From positions 496,001 to 560,000 of the forward strand of contig CAVVKW010000004.1 in assembly GCA_963749035.1 (NCBI GenBank): a stretch of DNA of 64,000 nucleotides. Reading direction: 5' to 3'. The notes beneath the pieces are model-generated. The model worked only from the letters and a program-made list of their open reading frames with translations. It did not search any database and was not told the DNA's origin. This document shows positions 8,929 through 16,821 of this stretch, in pieces. How positions within the stretch are numbered: position 1 is the stretch's first letter; each line of letters begins with the position of its first letter. Made by a program: the position numbers and the translations under genes. This DNA is from CAVVKW01 sp963749035. GTDB lineage: Bacteria > Verrucomicrobiota > Verrucomicrobiia > Chthoniobacterales > JAATET01.

Positions 8929-9461
8929 TGGTGATTGGTAGTTGGAGGATGAGATTCGAGGTCGTTGATGGGCGCGGTTGGAGACGGACCCGCGGGGGTC
9001 GGGGATCTGACGTAGAACCGGTAGCTTTTCATGTAGGTCCAGTCCCCGGTGCGGTCGATGACGTTGACGCGCACCGGGCCGCTGTCGGTTCTCAAGGTGC
9101 CTTCGCCATATCCGTTGCTCGTGAAGGAACTGCGACCGTTCCACTCGATGCGGCGGAGGATTTCGGTGTCGTCACCGTCAACGTCGGCTTCGACGGAAAG
9201 GAGTTCGGGAGGAAGGTCGAGTTGCTCGACGGTGGCGGCAAACTGGAAGAACGTGGTCGAATTCGCGGCAGCCTCGTCGATCGGAGTGGTGATGTCTTCG
9301 TATTTCGCCAGCTCCGTCGCGCGGGCGACGGATTGGGTTTTAGCCCAGTCGTTGATCTGAACGGTGAGCTCATCACGATTAATAAACGCGTAGGTTCCGG
9401 CGGCGAGGGCGAGCAGGAGGAAGACGCCGAAGGTGATGAGGCAACCTTTGAGAAAGCACAT
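8925..9461 (-). CDS. Membrane-anchored hypothetical protein
   Basis: 178 residues. One N-terminal membrane helix (CLITFGVFLLLALAAGTYAF, about 7-26) is followed by an exported domain of about 120 residues with no recognised fold; its middle has RVNVIDRTGDWTYMKSYRFYV. The last ten residues (HPPTTNHQ at the end) are encoded by a low-complexity repeat of ACCAATC type also seen near 12.59 kb, so the natural C-terminus may be shorter. It lies 14 bases after the dead ketosynthase gene and overlaps the lipoprotein start by four bases. No function assigned. Confidence 0.7.
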   Translation of the reverse strand: MCFLKGCLITFGVFLLLALAAGTYAFINRDELTVQINDWAKTQSVARATELAKYEDITTPIDEAAANSTTFFQFAATVEQLDLPPELLSVEADVDGDDTEILRRIEWNGRSSFTSNGYGEGTLRTDSGPVRVNVIDRTGDWTYMKSYRFYVRSPTPAGPSPTAPINDLESHPPTTNHQ

Positions 9462-9475
9462 GGGCGGTTGCTTGC

Positions 9476-10504
9476 TTAGCGGGTGACGGTGAGGGCGGCA
9501 AGTTGGTGGTTCAGCCCGACGGTGGTGACGAGGGAAGTGCCGGGCTCGCGGGTGGCGTGGACGACTTGTGCGAGGGAGGCGGCGGAGAAACTCTCGCCGA
9601 GAACGACTTTCGGCGGGATCACGGGAAGGTCGGGGAAACGGGACTGGATGGCCGTGGCTTCGACGACGTCGAGTTTCGTGCCGTTCGCGGAGCTGACGAT
9701 CCGGTCGGGTGCGAGCTGAGCGATCAAGCCGTGCAGCTTGACGATTCCATCGGCTGCATCTCGGAAGGTGCGGCTGGGTGCAAGCCGAAGAATCGGGGCC
9801 GGTGTCGACGATTCGCGAGCAAGTATGAGGGCGGCGGCGCCTTCGCCGAAGACGGTGCCGTCGCCGGTGAAAGGGACGATGCGGCGCGTCGGGCTGGTCA
9901 TCCTCCAGCGGGAGTAGCCTTCACAGGTGATCCAGTCCGTTTCCTCCGCGGCGATGACGATGGCGCGATCGCACTGGTCGGCGGCGAGGAGGTCCGCGGC
10001 AATTTCGAGGGCCGAGAAGGCGGCGGTGGAGTCACCGACGATGGTCGACGACGTGCCTTCGACGCCGAGCGCGGCGGCAATGTGGCTGACTGGCGCGTTG
10101 TAAACGGTTTCTGGAAAAAGGAGTGGGCTGCCGGCTTGGGTGCCCCGGTCGGCGATCTCGGCGAAGAAGCGGCGGGTGTAAATGACGCCGCCATTGGTCG
10201 CGGCGAACAGGAGGGCGGTGCGGTCGCCGGAAGTCGTCGCGGGAAGACCGGCGTGGGCGAGAGCGTCCTGTGCGGCGGTGACGGCGAGATGGGAAATGGT
10301 GCTCGAGCGACGAAGGCGGCGTTCGCGCTGGGATTCGGCGGTGTCACCGGGGTGGACAAGATAGACCGGGTGGGCTTCGTCGGAGAATGGATTCTCGACG
10401 GACCGCACGGTGGGGGCCTCACCCGTGCGGATACGGCCGGCGACGGTGTCGAGGTCGCGTCCGACCGGGGTAACCCAGCCAGTGCCGAGGACGTGGAGGT
10501 TCAT
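9476..10504 (-). CDS. Ketosynthase-fold protein lacking all catalytic residues
   Basis: 342 residues, with the ATG overlapping the upstream ketosynthase stop (ATGA). It has the thiolase/ketosynthase fold (N-terminal TGWVTPVG, central NAPVSHIAAALGVEG, late LGESFSAASLAQ), but the Cys-His-His triad is gone. The nucleophile region reads VGDSTAAFSAL, with Ser where FabF has Cys; NAHGT is SANGT (His to Asn); and KxxxGH is KVVLGE (His to Glu). Such paralogues act as chain-length-factor-like partners of an active ketosynthase, which is the gene directly upstream. No acyl carrier protein, reductase or dehydratase is nearby, so the product is unknown. Confidence 0.8.
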   Translation of the reverse strand: MNLHVLGTGWVTPVGRDLDTVAGRIRTGEAPTVRSVENPFSDEAHPVYLVHPGDTAESQRERRLRRSSTISHLAVTAAQDALAHAGLPATTSGDRTALLFAATNGGVIYTRRFFAEIADRGTQAGSPLLFPETVYNAPVSHIAAALGVEGTSSTIVGDSTAAFSALEIAADLLAADQCDRAIVIAAEETDWITCEGYSRWRMTSPTRRIVPFTGDGTVFGEGAAALILARESSTPAPILRLAPSRTFRDAADGIVKLHGLIAQLAPDRIVSSANGTKLDVVEATAIQSRFPDLPVIPPKVVLGESFSAASLAQVVHATREPGTSLVTTVGLNHQLAALTVTR

Positions 10505-11706
10505 GCGGGGGCGCGCTCCAGAATGAGGGTGGCGTTGGCTCCGCCGAATCCGAGGGAGTTCGAAAGGACGCGGGTGGGGGCGGTGTCGCGAACGGAATTT
10601 GCGACGATGTCGAGGTGCACGTCGTCGTCGGGAGCTTCGAAGTGGAGGTTGGCGGGGAGAAACTGGTGTTGGAGAGCGAGGACGCAAAAGGCAGCTTCGA
10701 TGGCACCGGCGGCACCGAGGGCGTGGCCCATCTGACCCTTCGTGCTGCTGACGGCAGCGGTGGGACAGACGGCTTCGATGGCGCGGGCTTCGCAGGCGTC
10801 GTTGAAGCGAGTGGCGGTGCCGTGGGCGTTGACGTAGTCGATGTCCGTTGGGACCAGGCCGGCGTCGGTGAGGGCGGTTTCCATGGAGCGGCGGGGGCCG
10901 CTACCGTCGGGGTTGGGCTGGGTGAGGTGGAAATTGTCGGTCGAGTCGCCGTAGCCGGTGACTTCGGCGAGGATGGGGTGGTTGGCAGCGCGGGCGTCGG
11001 CGAGGGATTCCAGCAGGACGATGGCGGCTCCTTCACCGAGAGCGAGACCGGTGCGGGCGCGGTCGAAGGGGCGGGGCTTTTCGCCGGTGGAGGCCTGCAG
11101 GGAATCAAAGCCAGCGAAGACGAGTTCCGCGAGGGCGTCGTAACCGCCGCAGAGCACGCGTCGCTTGCGCCCGGCGCGAACAAGATGGAAGGCGTAGCCG
11201 ATGGCGTTGGTGCCAGAGGCGCAGGCGTTCGAGAGGACGCGGAGGGGGGCGTCGATCCCGAAGGGGGCGAAGGCGTCGAAAGCGGGTTGTTGGGGCACGT
11301 AACCGCGAAGCAGACGGGCATCGCGGGAGGAAAGTTCGCCGTCGCGAGCGCGTCGGTAGAAATCTTCGCCGAGAGTCATTCCGCCGCTGGTGGTGCCGAT
11401 GACGGCCAGATCGGGGCGGAAGTCGGGGGCGTGTCGGAGAGCCTCGTCGACGGCGAGGAGGGTCATCCGCGAGGCGCGGGACTGCTGGCGGGCGCGGGGG
11501 GTGACGGTGCTCGCGGCGGCAAGCCAATCGTCCGGGATCTGTCCGGCAGTTTTCGAGCGGCAGCCGGAAACGTCGAAGGTGGTGACCGGCGTCACGCAGT
11601 CGCGGGCGGCGCGGAGGGTGGTGACGTTGTCCTGGAGGTTCGCACCGAGGGGCGAGACGAGTCCGAGGCCGGTGACGACGACGCGTTCGGAATCTGGGCG
11701 CGGCAT
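10501..11706 (-). CDS. Beta-ketoacyl-ACP synthase II family (FabF-like)
   Basis: 401 residues with an intact condensing triad: Cys in SNACASGTNAIG, His in NAHGTATRFND, and Lys and His in STKGQMGHALGAAGA. It should extend an acyl thioester by decarboxylative condensation. Because the next gene encodes a triad-less homologue overlapping by four bases, the two probably form a KS-alpha/KS-beta type heterodimer rather than the housekeeping FabF. It begins 15 bases after the uricase stop, an unexpected operon partner. An aryl-polyene-like or other specialised fatty acyl role is possible, but no accessory genes support it here. Confidence 0.85.
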   Translation of the reverse strand: MPRPDSERVVVTGLGLVSPLGANLQDNVTTLRAARDCVTPVTTFDVSGCRSKTAGQIPDDWLAAASTVTPRARQQSRASRMTLLAVDEALRHAPDFRPDLAVIGTTSGGMTLGEDFYRRARDGELSSRDARLLRGYVPQQPAFDAFAPFGIDAPLRVLSNACASGTNAIGYAFHLVRAGRKRRVLCGGYDALAELVFAGFDSLQASTGEKPRPFDRARTGLALGEGAAIVLLESLADARAANHPILAEVTGYGDSTDNFHLTQPNPDGSGPRRSMETALTDAGLVPTDIDYVNAHGTATRFNDACEARAIEAVCPTAAVSSTKGQMGHALGAAGAIEAAFCVLALQHQFLPANLHFEAPDDDVHLDIVANSVRDTAPTRVLSNSLGFGGANATLILERAPA

Positions 11707-11721
11707 GGGGGGCGGGTGCCT

Positions 11722-12561
11722 CTAGCGGGTGACGGTGGCTTCGATCTGACCGTGGGGCTCGTTCTGCGGAAGGAACGTGAGGTTCGGGTTCTCGAGATCG
11801 AAGGGCGAGAGATTGGCGGTGAAGTAGTGTTTGTTCGGGAGGCTAAGGTGGATGTCGGCGATGCCGGGGGCCGCGACGAGGGCAGCTTCGGCCATCTCGA
11901 AGAGTGTGCGTTGCACTGAGGGGCTGAAGGTTTTGGCGAAGACATCGAGCAGGGTCGCGCGGATCCGCGAGTTGGTCGCGCGGTGGTCGGAGGCGGAGGA
12001 TTCGTAGCACCAGGTGGCGGCGAGCTCGGTGGAAAGGATGCGGTCGGTGGCGTCCGGGAGCGTGGTGAATCCGGTGTGGTCGAATCCGGTGAAGGCGGAA
12101 TTGGTCGAGTTGAGAATGGTGAGGCCGCGGACGCCGGAGTGGAGCGTGGTTCCTTCACGGGTGGCGAGGAGGGTGGTGAACGGGGTGCCGCCGGCGGCCG
12201 CCTGAAAGGAGTGGGGGGCGGGGGTGCCGTCGACGGTGAGGCGTTCCCAGACGAATTCGCGGAGCTCCACGTGGACGCGATCGACGTGGGCGTGGGTGTC
12301 GAGGAAGTGTTGGCCGAGGACGAGGGCAAAGTCTTCGATGCAGGGTCCGAGGTGCTGGTGGGCCAGGGCGATGATGGTGTTTTTACACGTGTCGGTGGCG
12401 ACGATCTGCGAGTTGTCGTCGCTGAGGTAGGAGCGTTCGAACGCTCCCTCGAGGAGGACGTCGGCGCTGATCTCGGTGATGGATTGCCGGTCGCCTTCGA
12501 CGTGTTTGCGGAGGACGCGGACTTTCTGTTTGCCGTAACGATTCGTTCCGAGTGTGGACAT
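11722..12561 (-). CDS. Urate oxidase (uricase)
   Basis: 279 residues, cofactor-free tunnelling-fold uricase that oxidises urate to 5-hydroxyisourate. Diagnostic pieces are the N-terminal YGKQKVRVLR, VATDTCKNT with the catalytic Thr, the mid-protein motif HSFQ, NKHYF near residue 245 and the C-terminal QNEPHGQIEATV. It is transcribed divergently from OHCU decarboxylase, HIU hydrolase and the allantoin genes, with only 49 bases between start codons, so both units may share one control region. Downstream on its own strand it leads into the ketosynthase pair. Confidence 0.93.
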   Translation of the reverse strand: MSTLGTNRYGKQKVRVLRKHVEGDRQSITEISADVLLEGAFERSYLSDDNSQIVATDTCKNTIIALAHQHLGPCIEDFALVLGQHFLDTHAHVDRVHVELREFVWERLTVDGTPAPHSFQAAAGGTPFTTLLATREGTTLHSGVRGLTILNSTNSAFTGFDHTGFTTLPDATDRILSTELAATWCYESSASDHRATNSRIRATLLDVFAKTFSPSVQRTLFEMAEAALVAAPGIADIHLSLPNKHYFTANLSPFDLENPNLTFLPQNEPHGQIEATVTR

Positions 12562-12610
12562 GGCGGGGAGAGTAGCGTGAATGGTGAGTGGTGAATAGTG
12601 ATTGGTGGAG
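12562..12610. promoter_or_regulatory. Divergent urate-gene control region with simple repeat
   Basis: Forty-nine bases separate the uricase and OHCU decarboxylase start codons. They are mostly an imperfect repeat of a GTGA-rich unit (ATGGTGAGTGGTGAATAG and similar), the same type as at 8927-8945. Both transcripts must start here or within the coding ends. I could not identify an operator palindrome for a urate-responsive regulator. Confidence 0.35.
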
Positions 12611-13120
12611 ATGAATACGGTTGCGGAACTCAACGGGATGTCGGAGCGGGGATTTACGGTGGCGCTGGATGGGATCTGGGAACATTCGCCCTGGGTTGTG
12701 GAGCGGGCGGAGGGCGGGCGGCCGTTCGCTAATCGGGCGTCGCTGGTCGCGGGGATGGAGGCGGTGGTGGATGCAGCGACGGAGCGTGAGCGGCTGAAGC
12801 TGATCTGCGCGCATCCAGATTTGGCGGGGAAGCTGGCGTCGGCGGGGCGGTTGACCGCGGAGTCGACGGGTGAGCAGGCTTCGGCGGGGTTGTCGGCGTT
12901 GACGGACGCGGAGAGGGAGGCATTCACGGAGCGGAACGAGGCTTACCGGGAGCGGTTTGGGTTTCCGTTCGTGATTTGCGCGCGGGAACATTCGAAGGCG
13001 GGGATTCTGGCTGAGTTTGCCCGGCGGCTCGATCAGGATGGGGAGGCGGAGGCGGCGACCGCGATCACGGAAATCAAAAAAATCGCGCGGATGCGGGTCG
13101 AGGATCGGATTCGGGACTGA
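12611..13120 (+). CDS. uraD: OHCU decarboxylase
   Basis: 169 residues. It decarboxylates 2-oxo-4-hydroxy-4-carboxy-5-ureidoimidazoline to S-allantoin, the third step after uricase and HIU hydrolase. Family residues are visible: His in CAHPDLAGK (about 75), Glu in STGEQASAGL (about 93) and a late Arg in KKIARMRVEDRI; the FGFPFV strand is also typical. The ATG at 12611 fits the homologous N-terminus; TTG and GTG codons just upstream are alternatives. First gene of a rightward unit with HIU hydrolase, allantoate amidohydrolase and allantoinase. Confidence 0.92.
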   Translation: MNTVAELNGMSERGFTVALDGIWEHSPWVVERAEGGRPFANRASLVAGMEAVVDAATERERLKLICAHPDLAGKLASAGRLTAESTGEQASAGLSALTDAEREAFTERNEAYRERFGFPFVICAREHSKAGILAEFARRLDQDGEAEAATAITEIKKIARMRVEDRIRD

Positions 13121-13161
13121 TTTTTCTCGCGGGCTGAGAGCCGGGCGCGGAGAGTTTCGGG

Positions 13162-13491
13162 ATGGCTGGAAAATTGAGTACGCACGTGCTCGATCTGGTG
13201 AAGGGTGGGCCGGCGGCTCACTTGCGGATCGAGTTGTTTGACGACATGGGTGGATTGCTGAAAGACGCGGTGACCGACGCGGACGGGCGAACCCGCGAGC
13301 CGCTTTTGGCGCCGGGTGAAATGCGCGAGGGGACGTTCGAGCTCCGGTTTCACGTCGGGGATTATTTCGGAGCGGAGTCGGGGTTTCTGGACGTTGTGCC
13401 GGTGCGCTTTCGAATCGACGACGCGGAAGGAAGTTTCCACGTGCCGTTGCTCTGCACGCCGTGGAGCTACTCGACGTATCGAGGGAGCTGA
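13162..13491 (+). CDS. uraH: 5-hydroxyisourate hydrolase
   Basis: 109 residues, transthyretin-like. It hydrolyses 5-hydroxyisourate to OHCU. Signature residues are present: His in STHVLD near the start, Arg in DADGRT, His in SFHVPLL and the diagnostic C-terminal tetrapeptide YRGS. No signal peptide, so cytosolic. It lies 41 bases after OHCU decarboxylase and 21 bases before the allantoate amidohydrolase TTG start. Confidence 0.95.
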   Translation: MAGKLSTHVLDLVKGGPAAHLRIELFDDMGGLLKDAVTDADGRTREPLLAPGEMREGTFELRFHVGDYFGAESGFLDVVPVRFRIDDAEGSFHVPLLCTPWSYSTYRGS

Positions 13492-13512
13492 GCGGGGGGC
13501 GAGGGTCGGAAT

Positions 13513-14730
13513 TTGAATTCTCGGATTGCGGAAGCGGCTCGTCGGTTGGTCGGACGGATCGACGAACTCGCTGCGGTGACGGACGTGCCGGGGGAGGTGA
13601 CGCGGACGTTCCTCTCACCGGCCATGGTGGAGGCGAACGCGCGGGTGGCGGGTTGGATGGCGGAGGCCGGGATGGCCACGGACGTCGACGGCGCGGGAAA
13701 CTTGGTGGGTCGGCTGTTGGGAGCGGGTGACCGGGTTCTGCTGACGGGTTCGCATCTGGACACGGTTCGCAACGCTGGGCGGTGGGATGGAATCCTTGGG
13801 GTGCTGCTGCCGCTGGCGGCGGTGGAGGTCTTGCGGGGAGAGGGGTGGGAGCCGGAATTCTCGCTGGTGACTTTCGGATTCTCGGACGAGGAGGGGGTGA
13901 GGTTTCAGGCCGGGTGTCTGGGGAGTAAAGCGTTGGTGCGGGGGCTGTCGGACGAGGAACTTGCGCTCCAGGATCCGGCGGGCACGAGCCTGCGGGCGGT
14001 CCTGGACGCACACGGTGGCGGGACGTTTGCCGCACCGGGGTGGCCGGGCGGGCGGGTGATCGGTTACGTTGAGGTCCACATCGAGCAGGGGCCGGAATTG
14101 GAGCTCGCGAATTGTCCGGTGAGTCTGGTGACGGGGATCAACGCGCAGAATCGCATCGCGGTGCGGATCATCGGGAAGGCTGGGCACGCGGGAACGACTT
14201 CGATGCGGGCGCGGCTCGATGCGGGGGTGGGGGCGGCGGTTTTTTCCGTGGCGGTGGAAGAGATTGCGAATCGCACCGAGGGCCTGGTGGCGACGATCGG
14301 GACGATGGAGTTTCGCCCGGGGGCGGGGAACGTGATTCCGGGTGAGGCGGTGTTGTCGCTGGACGTCCGGCACCCAGCGGATGCGGGAGTCGGGATGGCG
14401 TGCGCCGAGCTGCGGGAGCGCCTGGCTGGGATTTGCGCGGAGCGTGGGTTGGGATTTGACTGGGAGGTGGTCGACTCGATGTCGGCGGTCGATTTCAACG
14501 ACGAACTGACGGGGGGCTTCGAGGACGCGGTGCGTGGGGCGGGTTTGCCGGCGGTGAGGTTGCGGAGCGGGGCGGGTCACGACGCGATGGTTATGGCGAC
14601 GCGGTGCCCGGCCTCGATGTTGTTCGTGCGGTGCCGGGACGGGCTGAGTCATCATCCGGATGAATCCGTCGCTGAGGGGGATGTCGTGGTGGCGTTGGCG
14701 GTGTTTTGCGATTGGTTGCGGAGGATTTGA
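13513..14730 (+). CDS. allC: Allantoate amidohydrolase (M20 family)
   Basis: 405 residues from a TTG start with a GAGG stretch upstream. It is a binuclear metallohydrolase of the Zn-dependent M20/hydantoinase-carbamoylase group that removes ammonia and CO2 from allantoate to give ureidoglycine. Metal ligands are visible in TGSHLDTVRNAGRWDG (His, Asp), FSDEEGVRF (Glu pair), EVHIEQGPEL (His) and the late LSHHPDE (His). N-carbamoyl-L-amino acid hydrolase is the main alternative in this family; the urate and allantoinase neighbours favour allantoate. One base separates it from the allantoinase ATG. Confidence 0.87.
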   Translation: MNSRIAEAARRLVGRIDELAAVTDVPGEVTRTFLSPAMVEANARVAGWMAEAGMATDVDGAGNLVGRLLGAGDRVLLTGSHLDTVRNAGRWDGILGVLLPLAAVEVLRGEGWEPEFSLVTFGFSDEEGVRFQAGCLGSKALVRGLSDEELALQDPAGTSLRAVLDAHGGGTFAAPGWPGGRVIGYVEVHIEQGPELELANCPVSLVTGINAQNRIAVRIIGKAGHAGTTSMRARLDAGVGAAVFSVAVEEIANRTEGLVATIGTMEFRPGAGNVIPGEAVLSLDVRHPADAGVGMACAELRERLAGICAERGLGFDWEVVDSMSAVDFNDELTGGFEDAVRGAGLPAVRLRSGAGHDAMVMATRCPASMLFVRCRDGLSHHPDESVAEGDVVVALAVFCDWLRRI

Positions 14731-14731
14731 G

Positions 14732-16078
14732 ATGAAGGACGAATTCGTGATTCACGGCGGGACCTTGGTGACGGACGAGGCGGTCGTCGTCGCGGACGTG
14801 CGAATCGTGGACGGGCGAATTGCGGAAATCGGGCCGGGTCTCGGCGGGACGAAATCAGGCGAGATCGACGCGGCGGGCTGTTGGGTGCTGGCAGGCGTGG
14901 TCGACGGACACGTTCACTTCAACGAGCCGGGTCGGACGGAATGGGAAGGGTTCGCAACGGGGTCGCGGGCGCTGGCGGCGGGAGGCGGGACGACGTTCGT
15001 CGACATGCCACTGAACGCTTCGCCACCGACGGTGGATCGGGCGGCGTTTGAGCTGAAGAAGGCGGCGGGCGAGGCGAGCTCGGGTTTGGACTTTGGATTG
15101 TGGGGTGGTCTGGTGCCCGGGAACGAGGGTGAGCTGGCCGGCTTGGCCGATTGCGGAGTGGTGGGCTTCAAAGCGTTCATGATCGACAGCGGAATCACGG
15201 ATTTTCCGGGGGTCGATACGGTAACTTTGCGAGCTGGGATGAAACGGGCGGCAGAGTTGGGCCTTCCGGTGGCGGTGCACGCGGAGGACGCCGAGATTGT
15301 TGGGCAGCGGACGGCGGCTATCCGGGCGGAAGGCCGGACGGACGCGAGAGCGTTTCTGGATTCGCGCCCGGTGGAGTCGGAGGTCGAAGCTGTGAGGGTG
15401 GCGCTCGACGTTGCGGGAGAGACGGGATGCTCGCTGCACGTCGTTCACGTAAGTTGTGAAGAGGCGGCTGCCGCCATCTTGGACGCGAAGGGGGGAGGGG
15501 CGGACGTGACGTTCGAAGTTTGCGCGCATCATTTGTTGCTGGACGAATCGGTGATGATCGAGCGGGGTGCGGTGGCAAAGTGCGCGCCGCCGTTGCGTCC
15601 GGTGGCAACGATCCGGGCCATGCAGAAGCTGCTGGAAGCGGGGAGGGTGGATCTGGTGGGTTCGGATCATTCACCCGCGCCGCCAGAGTTGAAGAGTGGC
15701 GATGATCTGTTCGCAGCGTGGGGTGGAATCATGGGTTGTCAGCACGGTTTCCTGCTTTTGTTGGAGTGGGCTTTGGCGACGAATCCTCGGGAGCTGCCTC
15801 GCATCTGGCGGGCGCTTACGGTGGACGCGTCGCGCCGGTTGGGATTGCCGAAAAGGGGGTTGGAGATCGGGGCGGACGCGGACGTGATCGTGGTGGCGAT
15901 GGGTGATCGGCGCGCGATCGAGCGGGGTGATCTGAGATATCGCCACGCGACTTCACCTTACGTTGGACGGGAGCTGGGCTTGAGGTTGCGGGAGAGTTTT
16001 CTCAGGGGGCAGTCGTTGACGGGCGGGGAAACGAAGGGGCGTTTTCTGCCGCGGGTTGGCCGGCTCACGAGACCATGA
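14732..16078 (+). CDS. allB: Allantoinase
   Basis: 448 residues, cyclic amidohydrolase with an alpha/beta barrel that opens allantoin to allantoate. Metal-site residues: DGHVHFNEPGRTEWEG (HxH), the Lys in GFKAFM (expected carbamylated bridge), AVHAEDAE, HVVHVSC and the Asp in VGSDHSPAP. The ATG one base after the allC stop gives a normal N-terminus (MKDEFVIHGGTLV). Dihydropyrimidinase or dihydroorotase are alternatives by fold, but the length, HFNEPGR and the operon point to allantoinase. It overlaps the next gene (sulfotransferase) by four bases. Confidence 0.92.
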   Translation: MKDEFVIHGGTLVTDEAVVVADVRIVDGRIAEIGPGLGGTKSGEIDAAGCWVLAGVVDGHVHFNEPGRTEWEGFATGSRALAAGGGTTFVDMPLNASPPTVDRAAFELKKAAGEASSGLDFGLWGGLVPGNEGELAGLADCGVVGFKAFMIDSGITDFPGVDTVTLRAGMKRAAELGLPVAVHAEDAEIVGQRTAAIRAEGRTDARAFLDSRPVESEVEAVRVALDVAGETGCSLHVVHVSCEEAAAAILDAKGGGADVTFEVCAHHLLLDESVMIERGAVAKCAPPLRPVATIRAMQKLLEAGRVDLVGSDHSPAPPELKSGDDLFAAWGGIMGCQHGFLLLLEWALATNPRELPRIWRALTVDASRRLGLPKRGLEIGADADVIVVAMGDRRAIERGDLRYRHATSPYVGRELGLRLRESFLRGQSLTGGETKGRFLPRVGRLTRP

Positions 16079-16803
16079 GGCGCGTGGATTTTCTGGTGAT
16101 CGGCGCGCAGAAGTCGGGAACGACGGCGTTGAACCGAATGTTGCGTCAGCATCCGTCGATCGGTCTCGCTGACCGGAAGGAGGTGCATTTTTTCGACTGG
16201 GATCCTCACTTTGCGGACGGCGAGCCCGACTACGAGGCGTTTTACCATTGCCATTTCGAGCCGGGTGGAGAGCAGGTGCTCGGTGAGAATACGCCGGTCT
16301 ATTTGTATTGGCGTCCGGCGGCGGAGCGGATTGCGCGTTATCACCCAGGAATGAAGTTGGTCGCGGTGCTGCGAAATCCGATTGACCGGGCCTATTCCCA
16401 CTGGCAGATGACGACGCGGAACGGTGAAGAGACGTTACCCTTTGGGGAAGCGATTCGGCGGGAGGATGAGCGCTGTGGGGGAGGGCAGCACCGGTTCTTC
16501 TCCTACGTCGATCGGGGACGTTACGCGGGGCAGGTGCGGCGTTTTCGGGAGTGTTTCCCGGCGGAGCAGATGCTGATTTTTCGGAGTGAGGAGTTGCGGG
16601 GCGACTCGGAAGCGGCCTTTCACCGGATGTCCGACTTTTTGGGCGTCGGGCGGCGGAAGTTTCGGGTCAGGCGAAAGCCCGAAAAAGTGCGCTACGACGA
16701 GGAGATGAGCGCGGCTGACCGTGAGTTTTTAAGGGGCGTGTTCGCCACGGAGATAGAAGAGCTCGAGGCGCTGCTGGGTTGGGATTGCTCGGGGTGGCGT
16801 TGA
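16075..16803 (+). CDS. PAPS-dependent sulfotransferase
   Basis: 242 residues. The N-terminal GAQKSGTTALNRML is the 5'-phosphosulfate-binding loop and LRNPIDRAYSHW the 3'-phosphate-binding motif of the Sulfotransfer_1/heparan N-sulfotransferase-like family. His and Glu of HFFDWD and the long loop fit a carbohydrate or small-molecule sulfotransferase. The ATG overlaps the allantoinase stop (ATGA), so it is co-translated with urate-degradation genes although sulfation has no known role there. Acceptor unknown. Confidence 0.85.
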   Translation: MRRVDFLVIGAQKSGTTALNRMLRQHPSIGLADRKEVHFFDWDPHFADGEPDYEAFYHCHFEPGGEQVLGENTPVYLYWRPAAERIARYHPGMKLVAVLRNPIDRAYSHWQMTTRNGEETLPFGEAIRREDERCGGGQHRFFSYVDRGRYAGQVRRFRECFPAEQMLIFRSEELRGDSEAAFHRMSDFLGVGRRKFRVRRKPEKVRYDEEMSAADREFLRGVFATEIEELEALLGWDCSGWR

Positions 16804-16821
16804 GCCCTGGGTTGATAACCT

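Noticed and set aside
8440..11706. Polyketide or aryl-polyene biosynthetic cluster
   Set aside because: There is no acyl carrier protein, ketoreductase, dehydratase, thioesterase or acyltransferase; two ketosynthase-fold genes alone are not enough.
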